From positions 2,294,001-2,358,000 of the forward strand of contig JAQSEB010000002.1 in the NCBI GenBank assembly GCA_030063045.1: a DNA stretch of 64,000 nt, written 5' to 3'. The position numbers and the translations under genes were made by a program. Shown here piece by piece: positions 1-15,000 of this stretch. Origin of the DNA: Pratylenchus scribneri (lineage: Eukaryota; Nematoda; Chromadorea; Rhabditida; Pratylenchidae). Under the pieces are notes generated by a model that was not told the origin of the DNA, ran no database searches, and saw only the letters and a list, made by a program, of their open reading frames with translations. How positions within the stretch are numbered: position 1 is the stretch's first letter; every line of letters starts with the position of its first letter.

Positions 1-3000
1 TGAGGTGGCGGATTGTTGGGGCGTTGTTGGGGCCAATGTTGATGATGATGTTGGAGTGGATGGATTCAAAAGAGAGGACGAAGAAGTGGCTGAAAATGAA
101 AATGTTTGGAAAAAAAGGCACGGAAAAATAAATTAAAAACTTGATGAGTATTTATTTTTAAAATCCTCACCTTTTGGAATGCTCAATCCGCCGGAGGACA
201 TCGATGATGCTTTAGCAATTCCCTCATTGGTCCCTGATTTTTTACTCAAATTCAGCACATCTGTTGATGCCGCCTTTGGCATTATTCCCTGAGAGGAAGT
301 AGAGGATCCGGTCATTCCGGCCAGCGAAGCTAATGAAGCTGTCAACGAGGACAAATTGGAGGCGGCACCCAAATCGGGTCCACTCAATGCGGTCAATGTC
401 AACAATGTTTGGAGTTGTTGGAATTGTTGTTGAAGGGCGACATTGGAAGAAGTTGAATTAGAAGCCGATGATGAGGCAGCCGTGGTACCGGTGGGTCCCA
501 TCATGGACATTAGTTGGAGCAAATATTGCGGATTGCTCATTTGTTCCATCTTAAAATAAGTGAATTAGTCAAAATGTAAAATGATTCCACCGACCATTTT
601 CATCAACATTTGTTGTTCATTATAGCTCATTGTTGCAGAAGTTGATGTTAATCCGCTGTTCCCTTTTCCACTAGCCAAATTTGTGGACGATGAATTTCCA
701 GTTTTACCAGAGGCGGAAATAGAGCTACCGGCATTTTTGTCCATTGTTCCTTGGCCAGTACTGCCGCTGCCCTTTTGCTTTTGAGAATCGGCCTTAATAA
801 TAAATATTAAATTAAAATTTGAACATTTTATTGGCCATAAAACATGGCAAAATGGCGTTATTAGCCCAGATTATTAAGTTTTCTTTCAGATTATTATTTT
901 CTGATTTAATTGATTTATTTTAATTATTTTGATCTTCATTCAAAGTTATTAAATGTTCGTTTTTGCTATAATTTTTATAATAATGTAATGATTATCTAAA
1001 TTTGGATCGAATTTTAGCAATTGGGCTGAAAAATTCGCAATTCTAATTAAATAATTAGTAAATTAGGGTAAGGCTAATTTAGACTATTTAAAAGTGATTA
1101 AGCCATCTTATTATTCCATTTATATTCTCTATTTTCCATTTGGCCTAATGAGTAATTTGGCCCAATCATTCCTTACCTTTTTACGTCCATTCCCTCCATT
1201 GCCACCTCCTCCTTTTGCCCCTTTGCCAACAATTACTGATGTTGATTGTTGTCCTCCACTTGTGCCTTGCTCGCCAGATGCTGTTGAAGTTGTTTCTTCT
1301 AAATTCTCGATACTGGCTGCCCCTGTCCATTTCCCTTGCTCCAATGTGGCACAAATCTCGACAACCCTTCGCAACAATAAATGTTCATCCAACGGCTGAA
1401 TAGCATCAAACAATTTGGGCAAATGTTTTAATTTTCCATGGATGTCTTCGAGGCCGAATTTGTCCACAACAATTAGCAAATGCTCATCATGCGCTTCGGA
1501 CCAGCCTATAAAAATTGAGGGATGTTGATTAGATGGATAGATAATTGATCCTCGAATTTACAAAAGACTTTTGTTAGAAAAGGCATTAATGATGGAAATA
1601 AGCAAATGAGAGAAATTGAATTCATGAGGCTATTAATTTTATCTACAAATTTGGTAAAAATAAGCTTATTAATAATTTTAAAAGAAATATTAATTAAATT
1701 TCTTTATTAATCATAATTTTAAGTGCCCGTTTAACAAATTTGCCTCACTTTTTTTGATTAATTTTCTTATCAAATTTATTTTATTAAATGGCATCCAAAA
1801 ATAATTAATCCCCATCTTTTACCTTTCGGCATCACATCCAATGCGACCATTTTGAGCATTCCTCGGATGTTCTGAATGCCCATCGTGATGATGGCATGCA
1901 CTTTTCGCATCAAATGCAGTCGATTCATCAATTTTTCGGCACTTTTTGTGGGAATTGCTTCAACTCGATCCGCTCTTCGTTCATCCACTGGCGACAACAT
2001 TCCTCCTTGTTGTTTTGTGCACATTGCCAAAACACAATATAACATTTCCAACATTTCGGCATCCGTTTTATTACACAAGACAATGCTGATCTCACGAAAT
2101 CGAACCTGGATGAATTTGAGAAAAAGAATTCAACGAAGCAAAATACGGCATTAACATTATATGAAGGAAAAAGACAAACTAATAAGAAAAAATTAAATTC
2201 GATATTTTAATTTTTTAACAATTAAGTCAGATGGAATTATTCTAAATCTAATAAACTAACAAAGAGAATATGAGGAATTGTTTTATCTAACCAGGCAGAA
2301 TTATTTTAACTAAGGCGGAATTCTTCTTAGAAACAGACGGAATTATTCTAAGTAAACAGGCGGAATTATTCTTAGCAAAACAGGCGGAATTATTCTAAGT
2401 AAAACAGGCGGAATTATTCTTAGCAAAACAGGCGGATTTATTCTAAAACAGGCGGAATTATTCTAACTAACCAGGCGGAATTAAAACAGGCGGAATTATT
2501 CTAAGCAAAACAGGCGGAATTATTCTAAGCAAAACAGGCGGAATTATTCTAAGTAAAACAGGCGGAATTATTCTAAGTAAAACAGGCGGAATTATTCCAA
2601 CTAACCAGGCGGAATTAAAACAGGCGGATTTATTCTAAAACAGGCGGAATTATTCTAACTAACCAGGCGGAATTAAAACAGGCGGATTTATTCTAAAACA
2701 GGCGGAATTATTCTAAGCAAAACAGGCGGAATTATTCTAAGTAAAACAGGCGGAATTATTCTAAGTAAAACAGGCGGAATTATTCTAAGTAAAACAGGCG
2801 GAATTATTCTAAGCAAAACAGGCGAAATTATTCTAAGTAAAACAGGCGGAATTATTCTAAGCAAAACAGGCGGAATTATTCTAAATAAAACAGGCGGAAT
2901 TATTCTAAGCAAAACAGGCGGAATTATTCTAAGCAAACAGGCGGAATTATTCTAAGTAAAACAGGCGGAATTATTCTAAGCAAAACAGGCGGAATTATTC

Positions 3001-6000
3001 TAAGTAAAACAGGCGGAATTATTCTAAGTAAAACAGGCGGAATTATTCTAAGTAAAACAGGCGGAATTATTCCAACTAACCAGGCGGAATTAAAACAGGC
3101 GGATTTATTCTAAAACAGGCGGAATTATTCTAACTAACCAGGCGGAATAAAACAGGCGGATTTATTCTTAGAAAACAGTGGAATTATTCTTAAAAAATAG
3201 GCGGATTAAAAGGATGGATTAATTCTGAACTAAACCATCAACTTTCTATTTTTATACTTGATATTTGATAATTTTAATTTATTTCCTATAAAAACAATAA
3301 ATTTGATAGGATAACTCACCCAATTTATCACATTCTCGCTGTTCGTGTCATCCTTGACGCCATAGTTTCGTAAAATTCGCATGAAATCTGTCTCCTCCAC
3401 TTTGGTCCAACGCACTTCCGTTGCCGCTGCTTTATTGACGGTCGTCGATTGTGCCGTCGATGTGCCGATGGTCCCGGAGGTTTCTGCCCTTTTCATCAGT
3501 ACCGAAATCAAATATTTGAATCGATTGTTCAAGTCCAATGTGTTTGGGAAATTGATGGATTTTTTGGCGAAACAAAGACAGGCATCCGTCCTAATAGCCT
3601 CCCAATTCTCCATTCCATGTTTGTACACTCCAATCAACAAATCCCGATCGCATTCTCTGTCCCACTGGGGCATTATAAGCCATCCATCCAATCCTTCTGG
3701 CAAATCCATCTTCAAATTTATTTGATCATCGCCTTCCGATTTATTATTGGCCAATTGGGATTGTAGAAAATGCAAATGTTGGACGCGGTTGAGCAATTTA
3801 TTGGAATGACGATGCAAATGCCTGCAAAACATAATTAATGAATTAAATTAAATGGGAAAATTGCCTTTGGAATGTCATGTCCACACAAATGAACGGTGGA
3901 TTATATTCGGGCAACACTGCCCAGCCTTGATTGAATTTTGATTTGGAATCTGTTGTTGTCTTTGATGCCTTTTCCTCTTTCCTATCGGCATCTTTTCCAC
4001 CAGTATTTGGGCTAATCAATGCCCAAACATAGTCGCGCACTTTTTCATCCCCTTTGAATTCCCGGATGCAATGCAACAACAATGTCCTTGAAATATGTTC
4101 CAAATCGTGTTCGCTCAATTCCGACCACTGTTTCAGCTGAGTCCATCGACCCCAACCCCATTGTGTCAATAGCTTTTCCACCTTGAAGTAGACCGTTTTG
4201 CTAAAGGCCAGTTCGTCCGGTTTGTAGGCATAATCGTCGTCATCCTCTCCACCGCCTCCTCCGCCATTTCCACCGGCCGCCGTTCTCCTCTTCTTCCGTG
4301 CACTTCTGCTCTTCACCCCTTCAGCTATTCTGGATGCCCCCGGCGTACTTTGCCGTTCATCGTCATCCGTGCCACCGGCCTCATCGCCACTTTCGGAATT
4401 CCCTTTGAAATTTTCGGCCTCAAATCGCTTTTTCCGTGACCTTGGCTCATGCACGATTAAATGTTTCCCATTGTATTCGTCATTCAACGCGTCCATATCG
4501 ATGTTTGCCTTTTTGGCCCATTTTGACCAGAAATCCGGATCGCCAATGTCAATATCGTCTCTGTTGTGGGATGTGGTGAATGATGCCTTGGCAAATGTGG
4601 ATCCTTTGACGCCCGGCTCCAGCCGAATTGTTTGTGTTCTTCGCTGCAAAATTGTGTCAATGTCCTCTTCACTGAATTTTGTGCCCTCATTGTCCTCGTC
4701 CATTATGGCCCCATATGCGCCTTTTCGCAACAAATCCTCCACCTCTTGACGGCTCATTTGTTGAATATTCTCGCCGGTGCCACTTCGATGCAACATGGAT
4801 TGGAGGACGGCTTTGTCCAATCCTAACTTCAAACTGGCCTTGTCGAACATTTCACGTTCATATGTGTTCGAAGTGATTAATCGATAAATTTTCACTGGTT
4901 TTGTTTGGCCAATTCGATGGCATCTGGCCTGGGCTTGTAAATCATTTTGGGGGTTCCAATCGCTGTCAAAAATGATCACAGTGTCCGCTGCCGTCAAATT
5001 TATGCCCAATCCACCGGCCCTTGTGCACAACAAAAACACAAATCGATCCTTGTTTTCCGGTTTTGAGAATCGATCGATGGCAGCTTGCCGTTCATTCCCC
5101 CGAATGTTTCCATCAATTCGTTCAAATGGGTAGCATTTAATGTTCAAATATTCCTCCAACAAATCCAACACTCTGACCATTTGTGAGAAAATCAGCACTT
5201 TATGACCATCGGCATGCAATTTGGGCAGCAATTTGTCGATTAGGACCAATTTGCCAGAACTGAAAATAAAGAAAAATTTTAACGTATGAGAGTATGAAGA
5301 ACTATTTCATAGTGGATTACCTCTGGACGAGTGATAGCTCATTCGAAAGAGCTCGAAAAAGAAAAACTGAATCGATCTAGATTTTATTTTGAAATTTTCG
5401 TTGATATGGTGATATGTTAGACTTATTTTCCTATGCTCCAAGTCCCAAGTCCTAAACCTAGTCTAACGCTAATCCTAGCTCTTAATCTTATTAGTCGTAA
5501 CTATGAAATTAAAAATGGTTATAACTTTTTTTATTTTTACGTTTTATGCGAAACCAATGGCTGATTTAGGATCTTCTCATCAAGTCAATAAATTTCAAAA
5601 AAATTTTCAAGTTGCCACCCAAAAAGGGGCTTCACTTTTCCAATTTTCGCGGCTCCACAACTTTTTAACCAAGCTTCCTATCAATTTTCTCCACCCTTAG
5701 ATGGACTCAGTTTTTCGCGCTCTTTCGAATGAGCTATATGTAATTCGTCCAGAAATAGGTCCCTATAAGTTAAGGGTACCTTGAAATCAGTCCGAATACT
5801 TGGAGTTGCTCTTCGCTCATTTCGGCATGTGAAAGTTTCAACTCGGCCAAAATTTGTTCCTCTGCCCCATTGATCAAATATGGATGATTGCAGCATTTCC
5901 TCAATTGCATCATTGTGTTAATCAGCGATGGGGTTGTTCCCTTCATCAAGTGGGTGAAATTCCTCTCCAAAACTGCCCTGTAGTATTTCTTTTGAATATT

Positions 6001-9000
6001 CGACAGTTGCACTTCAATTATTGTTTCCTCTTTTGGTTGCAGCTCTTTTTCCACATCCTCTTTCAGCCTTCGCAGCATCATTGGCTTCAAAATTTCTTGC
6101 AACTTTTGGACTTGTTCTTCAGTTTGGCATTGGCCAAATTGTTGTAGGAATGCTTCGGAATTGGCGAATTGTTCGGGTTCCAGGAAATTCAGCAGGGAGA
6201 ATAATTCTTGAATGTTATTTTGCAGTGGTGTCCCCGTCAACAGCACCCGGTGTTCCATTTTCAGCGAGAGTAGGCCAGTCTGGAGTAATTTGCAATTTCG
6301 GTTCTTGATTCGATGGGCCTCGTCAATTACACAAACACGGAAATTGATTCGTTTCAGCACTTCCACCTCTTGCACAACGACTTCATAGGTGGTGATGAGT
6401 GCATCGAATTTGGGAATATTTCTGCGACGTGTCGCCTCGGATGCGCTCTTTTTATAGAAGAATTCATATTCCTGAATGATGCGACGACTGTGCGCACTGC
6501 CATGGTAGACGATGGCATTGATGTCCGTCCAATTGTCGAATTCGCGTTCCCAATTGCCCAATGTGGAGAGGGGAACCTGAATGGGTTAGAAATAAAGTGA
6601 ATATTTGTAATTTGGCATTTTTCACGATATTTAATTTAATTTCGCTTTGGGCGAAAAACCTTTTATCCAAAATTTTGATTCGACAGAAACAGAGGACAAT
6701 TCAATATTAGAATTTCAATAGAATAGGACAGAGTCGGTTTTTAAAAATTATCGATTTTCGGTTATGGTTTCTCCTATTTTCAGTTTTAAATTGCATCGAA
6801 TTTTTGTTTTTAAAACCAAATCCCAAGGTTATAAAAGACATTTTTAGATTTTAAAATTAAACATATTTCTTTGTTGATCTTTTATATACAGTATACAGTA
6901 CAGTAATCCAGCCCCTCCGCCTGCCCATTTCCTTTTTATAAATTTGACTGACCACAACAAGGAATGGTCCATGGATGCCAATGTCATAGAGGGATTGGAA
7001 GAATACGATGGTTTGCACTGTTTTGCCCAGCCCCATCTCATCCGCCAAAATGCAATTTCGGCCATTTGCCCAGGTCCAAAGAAGCCAATTCACGCCTTCG
7101 TGTTGATATTCCCTCAGCACATTCTCATTTTTGTACAATTTTTCCTTTGGAATTGCCAGCCGAGAGGACCATTGTGCGGGGCTGAGCCGAGGCTGTTCCT
7201 TCAGTTTGCACGTGTCAAATTCAACACGTCGACGGAATTCGGCCAATTTTTGTTCCGGAATATCCTGAATCAATTCCCAGGTACAATCCTCGTATGGAAG
7301 GGCCTTCCATTTGACGAAAATCTAATAAAAAAAAATTCAATTATTTTTGTGTTAATTTTTGGTAAATTCATTCTATTAGTACTAGTCTAGGGCTAAAGTT
7401 GCTCATCGCCGGATGTCTACTCCAGTGGCCAAATGAAGGGGATAGGTATAAAGGGAATGGATGTGGACTTTAAATTATTTCTTAATTAATCGTGGGGAAA
7501 AATGTAAAAATGTGAAGGGAAAAAGGATAATGAGAGGGAAAAGGGTGGATTTAAAAAAGGCAGATTTGAGGCAATATTTAATTGATAGGGTGACAGAGGA
7601 ATTAGACAAAAAATGGGGGTACGCGGTACAGTAGGAAGAATAGGAAAAGCCTTTCTTTGGGCATTGTTGACTTGGACACATTCATTCCCTTTGGCCTTTT
7701 TTTCTATATTTTCCACAAATTCTAGACTTATTTCTATGCTAATTAGGATTACATTTCGGTAGCCACTAATTGAAAGGTATACTGTATTCCAAAATCCCCA
7801 CTCACATAATGCTGCTTTTCCCTATCGTCGTATATTTCGTCCAGCACTCTGGCCACCACCGTGTAATCCTCATTGAAATATTCCTGCTCATCCTCTTCGC
7901 CCACTCCACTGATTGTGTCCCCAAATTTTTGTTTCCACCGATTCAATTTGGCCATCACTCTTTTGTCGCCCATTTTCTCCAATTCTTCCACCGTTTTCCA
8001 TTCACAATGCAAATAGGAGAATCCTTTGAATTTGATGTACAATTCTTCCAATTCGATTTCTTCCTCTTCCCATTCTGTTTCATCTTTTTCTTTCGGTTCT
8101 TCTTCCGGTTTTTTGCCATCTTTTTCATCATTATTTGTTGTCAATTCATCTTCTTTGGCTTCATCTTTTTCCTCCTCCTCTTTTTGGGCAACCAACTGAA
8201 ATAAATTTTATTTTGGTCATTTGTTCTTTTTAATTATTAAATTAAATTAATTCTCAATAGACTTGATTTTGATATTCTTTTTTACTTTTATATATTGCTT
8301 TCAATGCCAAAAGTACTACCGTAAATGCTCTATTAGTACCCCCGGGGGTACTAATTTTCAGAGACCTTCTGAGGTGGGAATTTTTCTGAAATTTTTGAGA
8401 CAAAAAAATGCTTATTTCGGCTTAATTTTACCTACTAATTGGTTATTTCTACTACTTGGTTATTTTTGATAAAAAAATTTTTTTGGGAGGAAGGGGGAGG
8501 TACAAATAGAGAGGGGGGGGGGGGGGTACAAATAGAGAGGGGGGTACTAATAGAGCATTTACGGTATATGTCATTCTTATCTTTCAATTCGGTACTGGCA
8601 GTTTACGGGCTGGAAGGGAAAAAGGATGAGGATGATGATGAAGAAGAGATGAAGTTTAGAATGATTTTCATCACCATCTTCTTCATCATCCTCATCAATA
8701 TCTTACTAATCATCATCTTCTTCTTCCTCTCCACCTTCTTCGTCATCCTTTTCCCTTCCAGCCTGTAAACTGCATTAGTACTTTCAATTCAATAAAATGG
8801 CTTTTATAATGGACTATTTTTTCCAAAAGATGCAAAAAATAAAATCAAATTAAATATCAATTTAATTATTTGCCTACTTTACAATTTTTGTATTTCACTA
8901 ATTTCATTGCCCTTAACTCACTGTTTCATCTTCCATCTTTTCATCTTCATTCTTCTTCTTCTCATCTTCCAATTCCTCCTTAATCTTTTCCTCTTCCTCT

Positions 9001-12000
9001 TCCCCCTTCTCTTCCTCTTCCTCCAATCCAACATTGCTTCTCTTCTTCCCTTCCTCTTCATCATCAATCTTCTTCGTCTCTTCCTTCAATTCTTTTATTT
9101 TCTCCTTTCGGATCACCCGCTTTGCCATTCGAACACCCAAAATTTTCTCTACTATTCTTTCTTCCACCGGCTCCAAAATTGCCACATCCGTTGTAGGCTT
9201 TTCCGGCTCCAATGGTTCGCCCAATGCTTCATCATTTTCGCTGTCCTCTCCATATTTTGCCTTCTTCCCGGCTGCACTCTTCCTCGATGATCTTCTCTTC
9301 TCCACCAGCAATTCTTCGTCCAACAACTCGGACGTGGTGTCCACCAAATCCATGGCTTCTGCCACCTCTTCAACAGCGGCTTTTTCCTTCCGGCTACTGC
9401 CGCCTCCTCCTCCTCTTCTTCCCTTTTTCTTCTTACTGCCAACATAATCATCATCTTCGTTCCTATTCCAATCCATTTTGCGCTTTTTATTCCGCAATTT
9501 GCCACTCCGTGTGCCTCCTCCCGGTGCCGATGATTTCCGCGATGTGGAACCTTTTGTGGAGCGAAATGAGAAGGGAAAATCCTCAGTGTCCTGAGGACTT
9601 GTCTCTTTTGTGGATGTGCCGGGCCATTGGGAATCATCGGCGGTTGATTCCTAAATGATTAAAATTAATTATTTTCCCAATAAATTTGCCCATTTTCGTA
9701 CCTTATCATCCGATTTTCCTTCCAATTGGACATCTGAAGTGGATGGAGTCATTGTTTCTTCTGTCTCCAAATAATTCATGGATTCCACAATTTGAGGAAT
9801 TTGTGGTTTTTCCACCGTTTTCTGAATCTTCTCTTCAACAATTTCTTCTCGTTCCTTCTCCTCCTCTTTTTCATCTCCAATTATGGATTCTTTCTCCACA
9901 TCGTTCGCAACATCAGCCGTTGTCCCCTCGCCTTCTTCAGGCTCAATTTTCTCCATTATCTGTGCATGTTTCTGAAGTCGTTGTTGCTCTTCTTCATCAA
10001 GCATTTCATTTATTTCGCTTGGTTGCTCTTCGTCCTCATTCAATTCACTATTTTCGTGTTGATTTAATGTTGGAGATGCTTCTTCAATGGATTTCATTTT
10101 TATTAATTTCAATAACTCCTCTTTTTTACCCTTGATAGATTGTTGAATTCGTTGCTCTTCAGAATCATCCGCAAATGAAGCGGATGCCTCAATCGGCTCA
10201 ATTTCCACCGGTTTTTCCACTTCTTTTTCCTTCACTTCTTCTATGCAGAATTCCACCATTTCCTTTTGAATAATTGGGAATGTTTTCGAACAATGCGCCA
10301 CTGCATTTTGGTTAGGCCCAAAAAAGTTCAATGTGACACTGCTGTTCACCGTTGGTGGCGTCTGAGGCGAACGAGAAGGTGGACTTTTTGCTTTTGTCGA
10401 TGGCAACATTTGTTTTGCCATCGATGGTTCCATTGAATATTGTTGATGCTCTCTTGGCGATTGAATTTGCATATGGGAAGAGGTCATGGTGGATTGAACT
10501 GCATGAATATGTTGCTGTTGAATCTATTTGAAAATGAACACAATTAGAATATAGCCATATATTGAAGAAGTATTATGTTTAATTCATTTCATAATTTATT
10601 ACGATTATTATAATAAAATTGACGACTTTTACCTGCATTTGTTTTGCCTGCTGTTCTCTGATTTGTTGTTGATGTTCCAATTGTTCCCTTTGCTGTTGTG
10701 CCTGTTGTTCCTGCTCCAATTGTTGCTGTTGCTTTCTTCGTTTCTGCTCTTGTGCCAAATTTGGTGGCAACGGTTCGGGCGGAATGGAATCCTTGGCTGA
10801 CAAATTTTGCCCATTTTGATCACCGCCACCCATTTGAATGGCAACAGGTGGCATTTGGTAGGGCATAGCCGCTGAGCTGACTACAGCGGTCGGTTGAATA
10901 CTCGTGGATGGAATATCGGGACTATGATAGACGCTGATCATCGTTCTACCCGGCATCTCTGCTGGCCGGATATTCACTTGAACTTGATTTGAAGCGGACA
11001 TGACTGCCACCGAAGGAGAGGACATATGCGGAGCCGGTGGTGGTGGAGCATATTGCTGTGCCCCCATCATTTGCTGGTGTTGTTGGGGCTGCGCAACTTG
11101 TTGTGGGGTAGGCGGTTGCTGTTGCTGAGATGGAGGTACCGATTGTGGACCACTGTTGGGGGAATGGAATCCGGGGCCTCCTGGAGCTGGAGGTGCTGCA
11201 TATTGAGGCGGGCCATAAGATGGTTGAGTCTGTGAATTTGGCTGTGGCGTCAACTTTTGTTGTTGAATTGGAACAGATCCCGGGCCTTGTTGCGCAGAAG
11301 TTGGATATTGTGGCTGATATTGTTGAATGGGTGCGGATTGTATAGCTGTTTGTTGTTGGTTTGGATCGCGTGAACCGGCGGCTGCGGCTATTCCCATTGG
11401 CATTGTTGGAACACCAATTGGAGCGCCTGCATTCGCTGCAGCGGCAGCAGCTGCTGCAGCATGATGAGCGGCTTGCTAAAATTTTGATAAGTTAATAATG
11501 TGAATCCCTAAATCCTATAATAAATTTCACTGTCCTTCTTAGACAAGGCAGATTGTCAAATATTTAATAAGGTATTCAATTCAAATTAAAAATAAAAATA
11601 AAATAAATAATGTGAATATTACGATATTTGAAAGAAGAAAATTTGAAAAAAAAATATTTAAAAATCAGAGAACAACAAAACATTTAAAAATCAGAACAAT
11701 AAAACATTTAAAAATTAGAACAACAAAACATTTAAAAATCAGAACAACAAACATCTTAAAATCAGAACAACAAAACATTTAAATATCAGAACAATAAAAC
11801 ATTTTAAAATCAGAACAACAAAACATTTAAAAATCAGAACAACAAAACATTTAAAAATTAGAACCTCAAAACATTTAAAAATCAGAACAACAAAACATTT
11901 AAAAATCAGAACAACAAAACATTTAAAATCAGAACAACAAAACATTTAAAAATTAGAACCTCAAAATATTTAAAAATCAGAACAACGAAACATTTAAAAA

Positions 12001-15000
12001 ATCAGAACAACAAAACATAAAATCAGAACAACAAAACATTTAAAAATCAGAACACAAAACATTTAAAAATCAGAACAACGAAACATTTAAAAAATCAGAA
12101 CAACAAAACATAAAATCAGAACAACAAAACATTTAAAAATCAGAACAACAAAACATTTAAAAATCAGAACAACAAAACATTTAAAAATCAGAACAACAAA
12201 ACATTTAAAAATCAGAACAACAAAACATTTAAATCAGAACAAAAAACATTTAAAAATCAGAACAAAAAAATCAGAACAACAAAACATTTAAAAATCAGAA
12301 CAACAAAACATTTAAAAATCAGAACAACAAAACATTTAAAAATCAGAACAACGAAACATTTAAAAAATCAGAACAACAAAACATTTAAAAATCAGAACAA
12401 CAAAACATTTAAAAATCAGAACAACAAAACATTTAAAATCAGAACAACAAAACATTTAAAAATCAGAACAACAAAACATTTAAAAATCAGAACAACAAAA
12501 CATTTAAAAATCAGAACAACAAAACATTTAAAAATCAGAACAACGAAACATTTAAAAAATCAGAACAACAAAACATTTTAAAAATAAGAACAACAAAACA
12601 TTTAAAAATCAGAACAACAAAACATTTAAAAATCAGAATCAGAACAAGAAAACATTTAAAAATCAGAACAATAAAACATTTAAAATTAGAACAACAAAAC
12701 ATTTTAAAATCAGAACAACAAAACATTTTAAAAATCAGAACAACAAAACATTTAAAAATCAGAACAACAAAACATTTAAAAATCAGAAAAACAAAACATT
12801 TAAAAATCAGAAAAACAAAACATTTAAAAATCAGAACAAAAAAAAAATATTAATTGAAACGTAAATTTTTTAATCTAATCATTCCCCCAAAACATGCCTG
12901 CAAATAATGTCGATGCATTTGCAAATTTTTAATGCGCACTTCCAATTCGGGACTTTGCTGACTCTGTGACTGCACAATTGCCTGTTGCAATTGTTGGTCG
13001 CATTCATACATTTCTCGGTAGATTTGCTGCTGTTGTTGCTGAATCATATAGGGATTTGGCATCCCATATGGGGATTGTTGCTGATAATAGGCACCGGCCG
13101 GCGCATTTGGAGGGCCCGCTGCCCCCGCAGCCATCTGTTGCGCATAATATGCTATAATTTTAAGGGTTAAATAGTTATTAAATCCTGTAAAAATTGCCTT
13201 GTTTCTGCTGCATTACCATGGCAGATGAATAGCCGGGTGGATAACCGCTCATTTGTTGATAATTTGTTGGGCCAGCCTGCGATGGTTGTTGCTGATGGGG
13301 CATTCCCATCTATGATACGGTAACATTTATAAAATATTTCATTAATTACACTCACATATGTCGGACCCCCTGTAGCTGGTCCAGCCGTCTGTTGCGGCTG
13401 TTGAGATTGTTGTGACGGATATTGCTGTGGCTGCTGTTGGCCATAATAGGCTGCTGCTTGGCCCATATTATATTGACCTGATGCTTGTTGTTGTGCAATC
13501 TGTTGTTGTTGTTTCTGCTGTTGTGTTTGTTGCGATGGTTGGCTTTGGTCTTGGGTGCCTGATTTTGGTGCGGATTGTTGCATTTGAGGATGATAGCCCG
13601 GATATGATTGCTGATGTTGCTGTTGAAGATGCTGAAAAGAGGAGTGAATTACAAATGATTTTGCAAAAGTTTTAACAAATCCGAAGGGACATTCCTGGCT
13701 CCAATTAACATATTAACCTATTATTTTGACTTATTAATGCTGTTCAATTCAAGTCTACTTTATACAGTATACAAAAGAGAATCCAATGTCCCTTTCCTTA
13801 ACAAGATTCAATTTCGAACCTGTTGGGCCTGTGGCCCATATTGTGACTGTAGATGTTGAAGTGGACCATAATGTTGTTGCTGTTGGGCTGCTTGGATTTG
13901 TGGCTGTCCCCCAAATTGTTGTTGCCTTTGTTCATCTGTCTGACTTTGTTGCTGATATTGGGGCGGCCATTTGCCAGCCATTTGTTGGCTACCACTTTGC
14001 GCTCCAGCGCCGGAGGGCGTCATCATTTGAGGCTGGGTCGGCGGTCCAGGCCCAGATTTGTAATAGAATCCGCCCATTTGGCCACCGGTCATTGGAAACT
14101 GTTGCGGTTGGCCAGAACCGGATGACGTACCAATCATTTGGCCTGCTGAAGGAAATTAAGGGACAAAATTAGTATAAGAGCAATATGCAAAGTAAAGGAA
14201 TTATGAGGCCAAAAATCTGTTTCGGTTTCCTCAGAAAAGCCAAAAATTGTCAAATTTTGAAGGTATAAACATTTTAATCCAAAGGTAATTAACCTTGTTG
14301 CTGTTGCTCAATTGCCGTTGCCTTTTGAGCGGCTGCAGCTGCGGCAGCCGCTTCTGCCGCCTGCTGCGCTTTTTTGCTCTTTTTCGATCCTTTTCCACCG
14401 CCTTTGGCTGACCCTCCTGTCGATTTACCACCTCCAGTGGCTGTCGGAGGTGGCGGCAACATTTGCCCGGTGGAATAAGTACCCTGCGAGCCAATTGGGC
14501 CATATTGGCCAACAATGCCCGGTTGGGGAGGCATTCCCATCATTTGCCGTTGCATTTGCTGTTGTTGGGCTGCCATTTGGGATTGCATGGCATTTGGCAA
14601 GAAACCGCCACCAGCCGCTTGATAGCTTCCCTTTAATATGTCAAATTAACATATTTCATTAGATTTTTTTATAATTGCTTGAGTGCGATAATCAGTTCAA
14701 CATCTTTGTGGTTATCCATTCTTTTAAAGGCTTAACAATGAATTCAACTTTTATTGTTTCATATCCATGTATTATTGTAAAGAAAAAGACGAAAATTTAA
14801 ATATTGTAAGCTATTTAAAGTACGAAAATCTGAAAGGGAAAAAATTTGCCCCAAATAGAGGTAAACTTATTGAATTGCCAAACTGTTAATTGTGTCCATT
14901 ATTCTTATATCTTATCATATTAATTATAATTAGACAAAAAACTTTCCAACCAGTTGATGTGGAATAGACTATCCATTTTAAATCTACAATAATCTATATT

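Noticed and set aside
2688..2936. Repetitive Ile/Pro/Leu-rich reading frame
   Set aside because: Translation of the 24-bp array inside a chd-7 intron.
2285..3215. CRISPR-like array of short repeats
   Set aside because: Units are contiguous variants without unique spacers, in an intron of a eukaryotic gene; it is a minisatellite.
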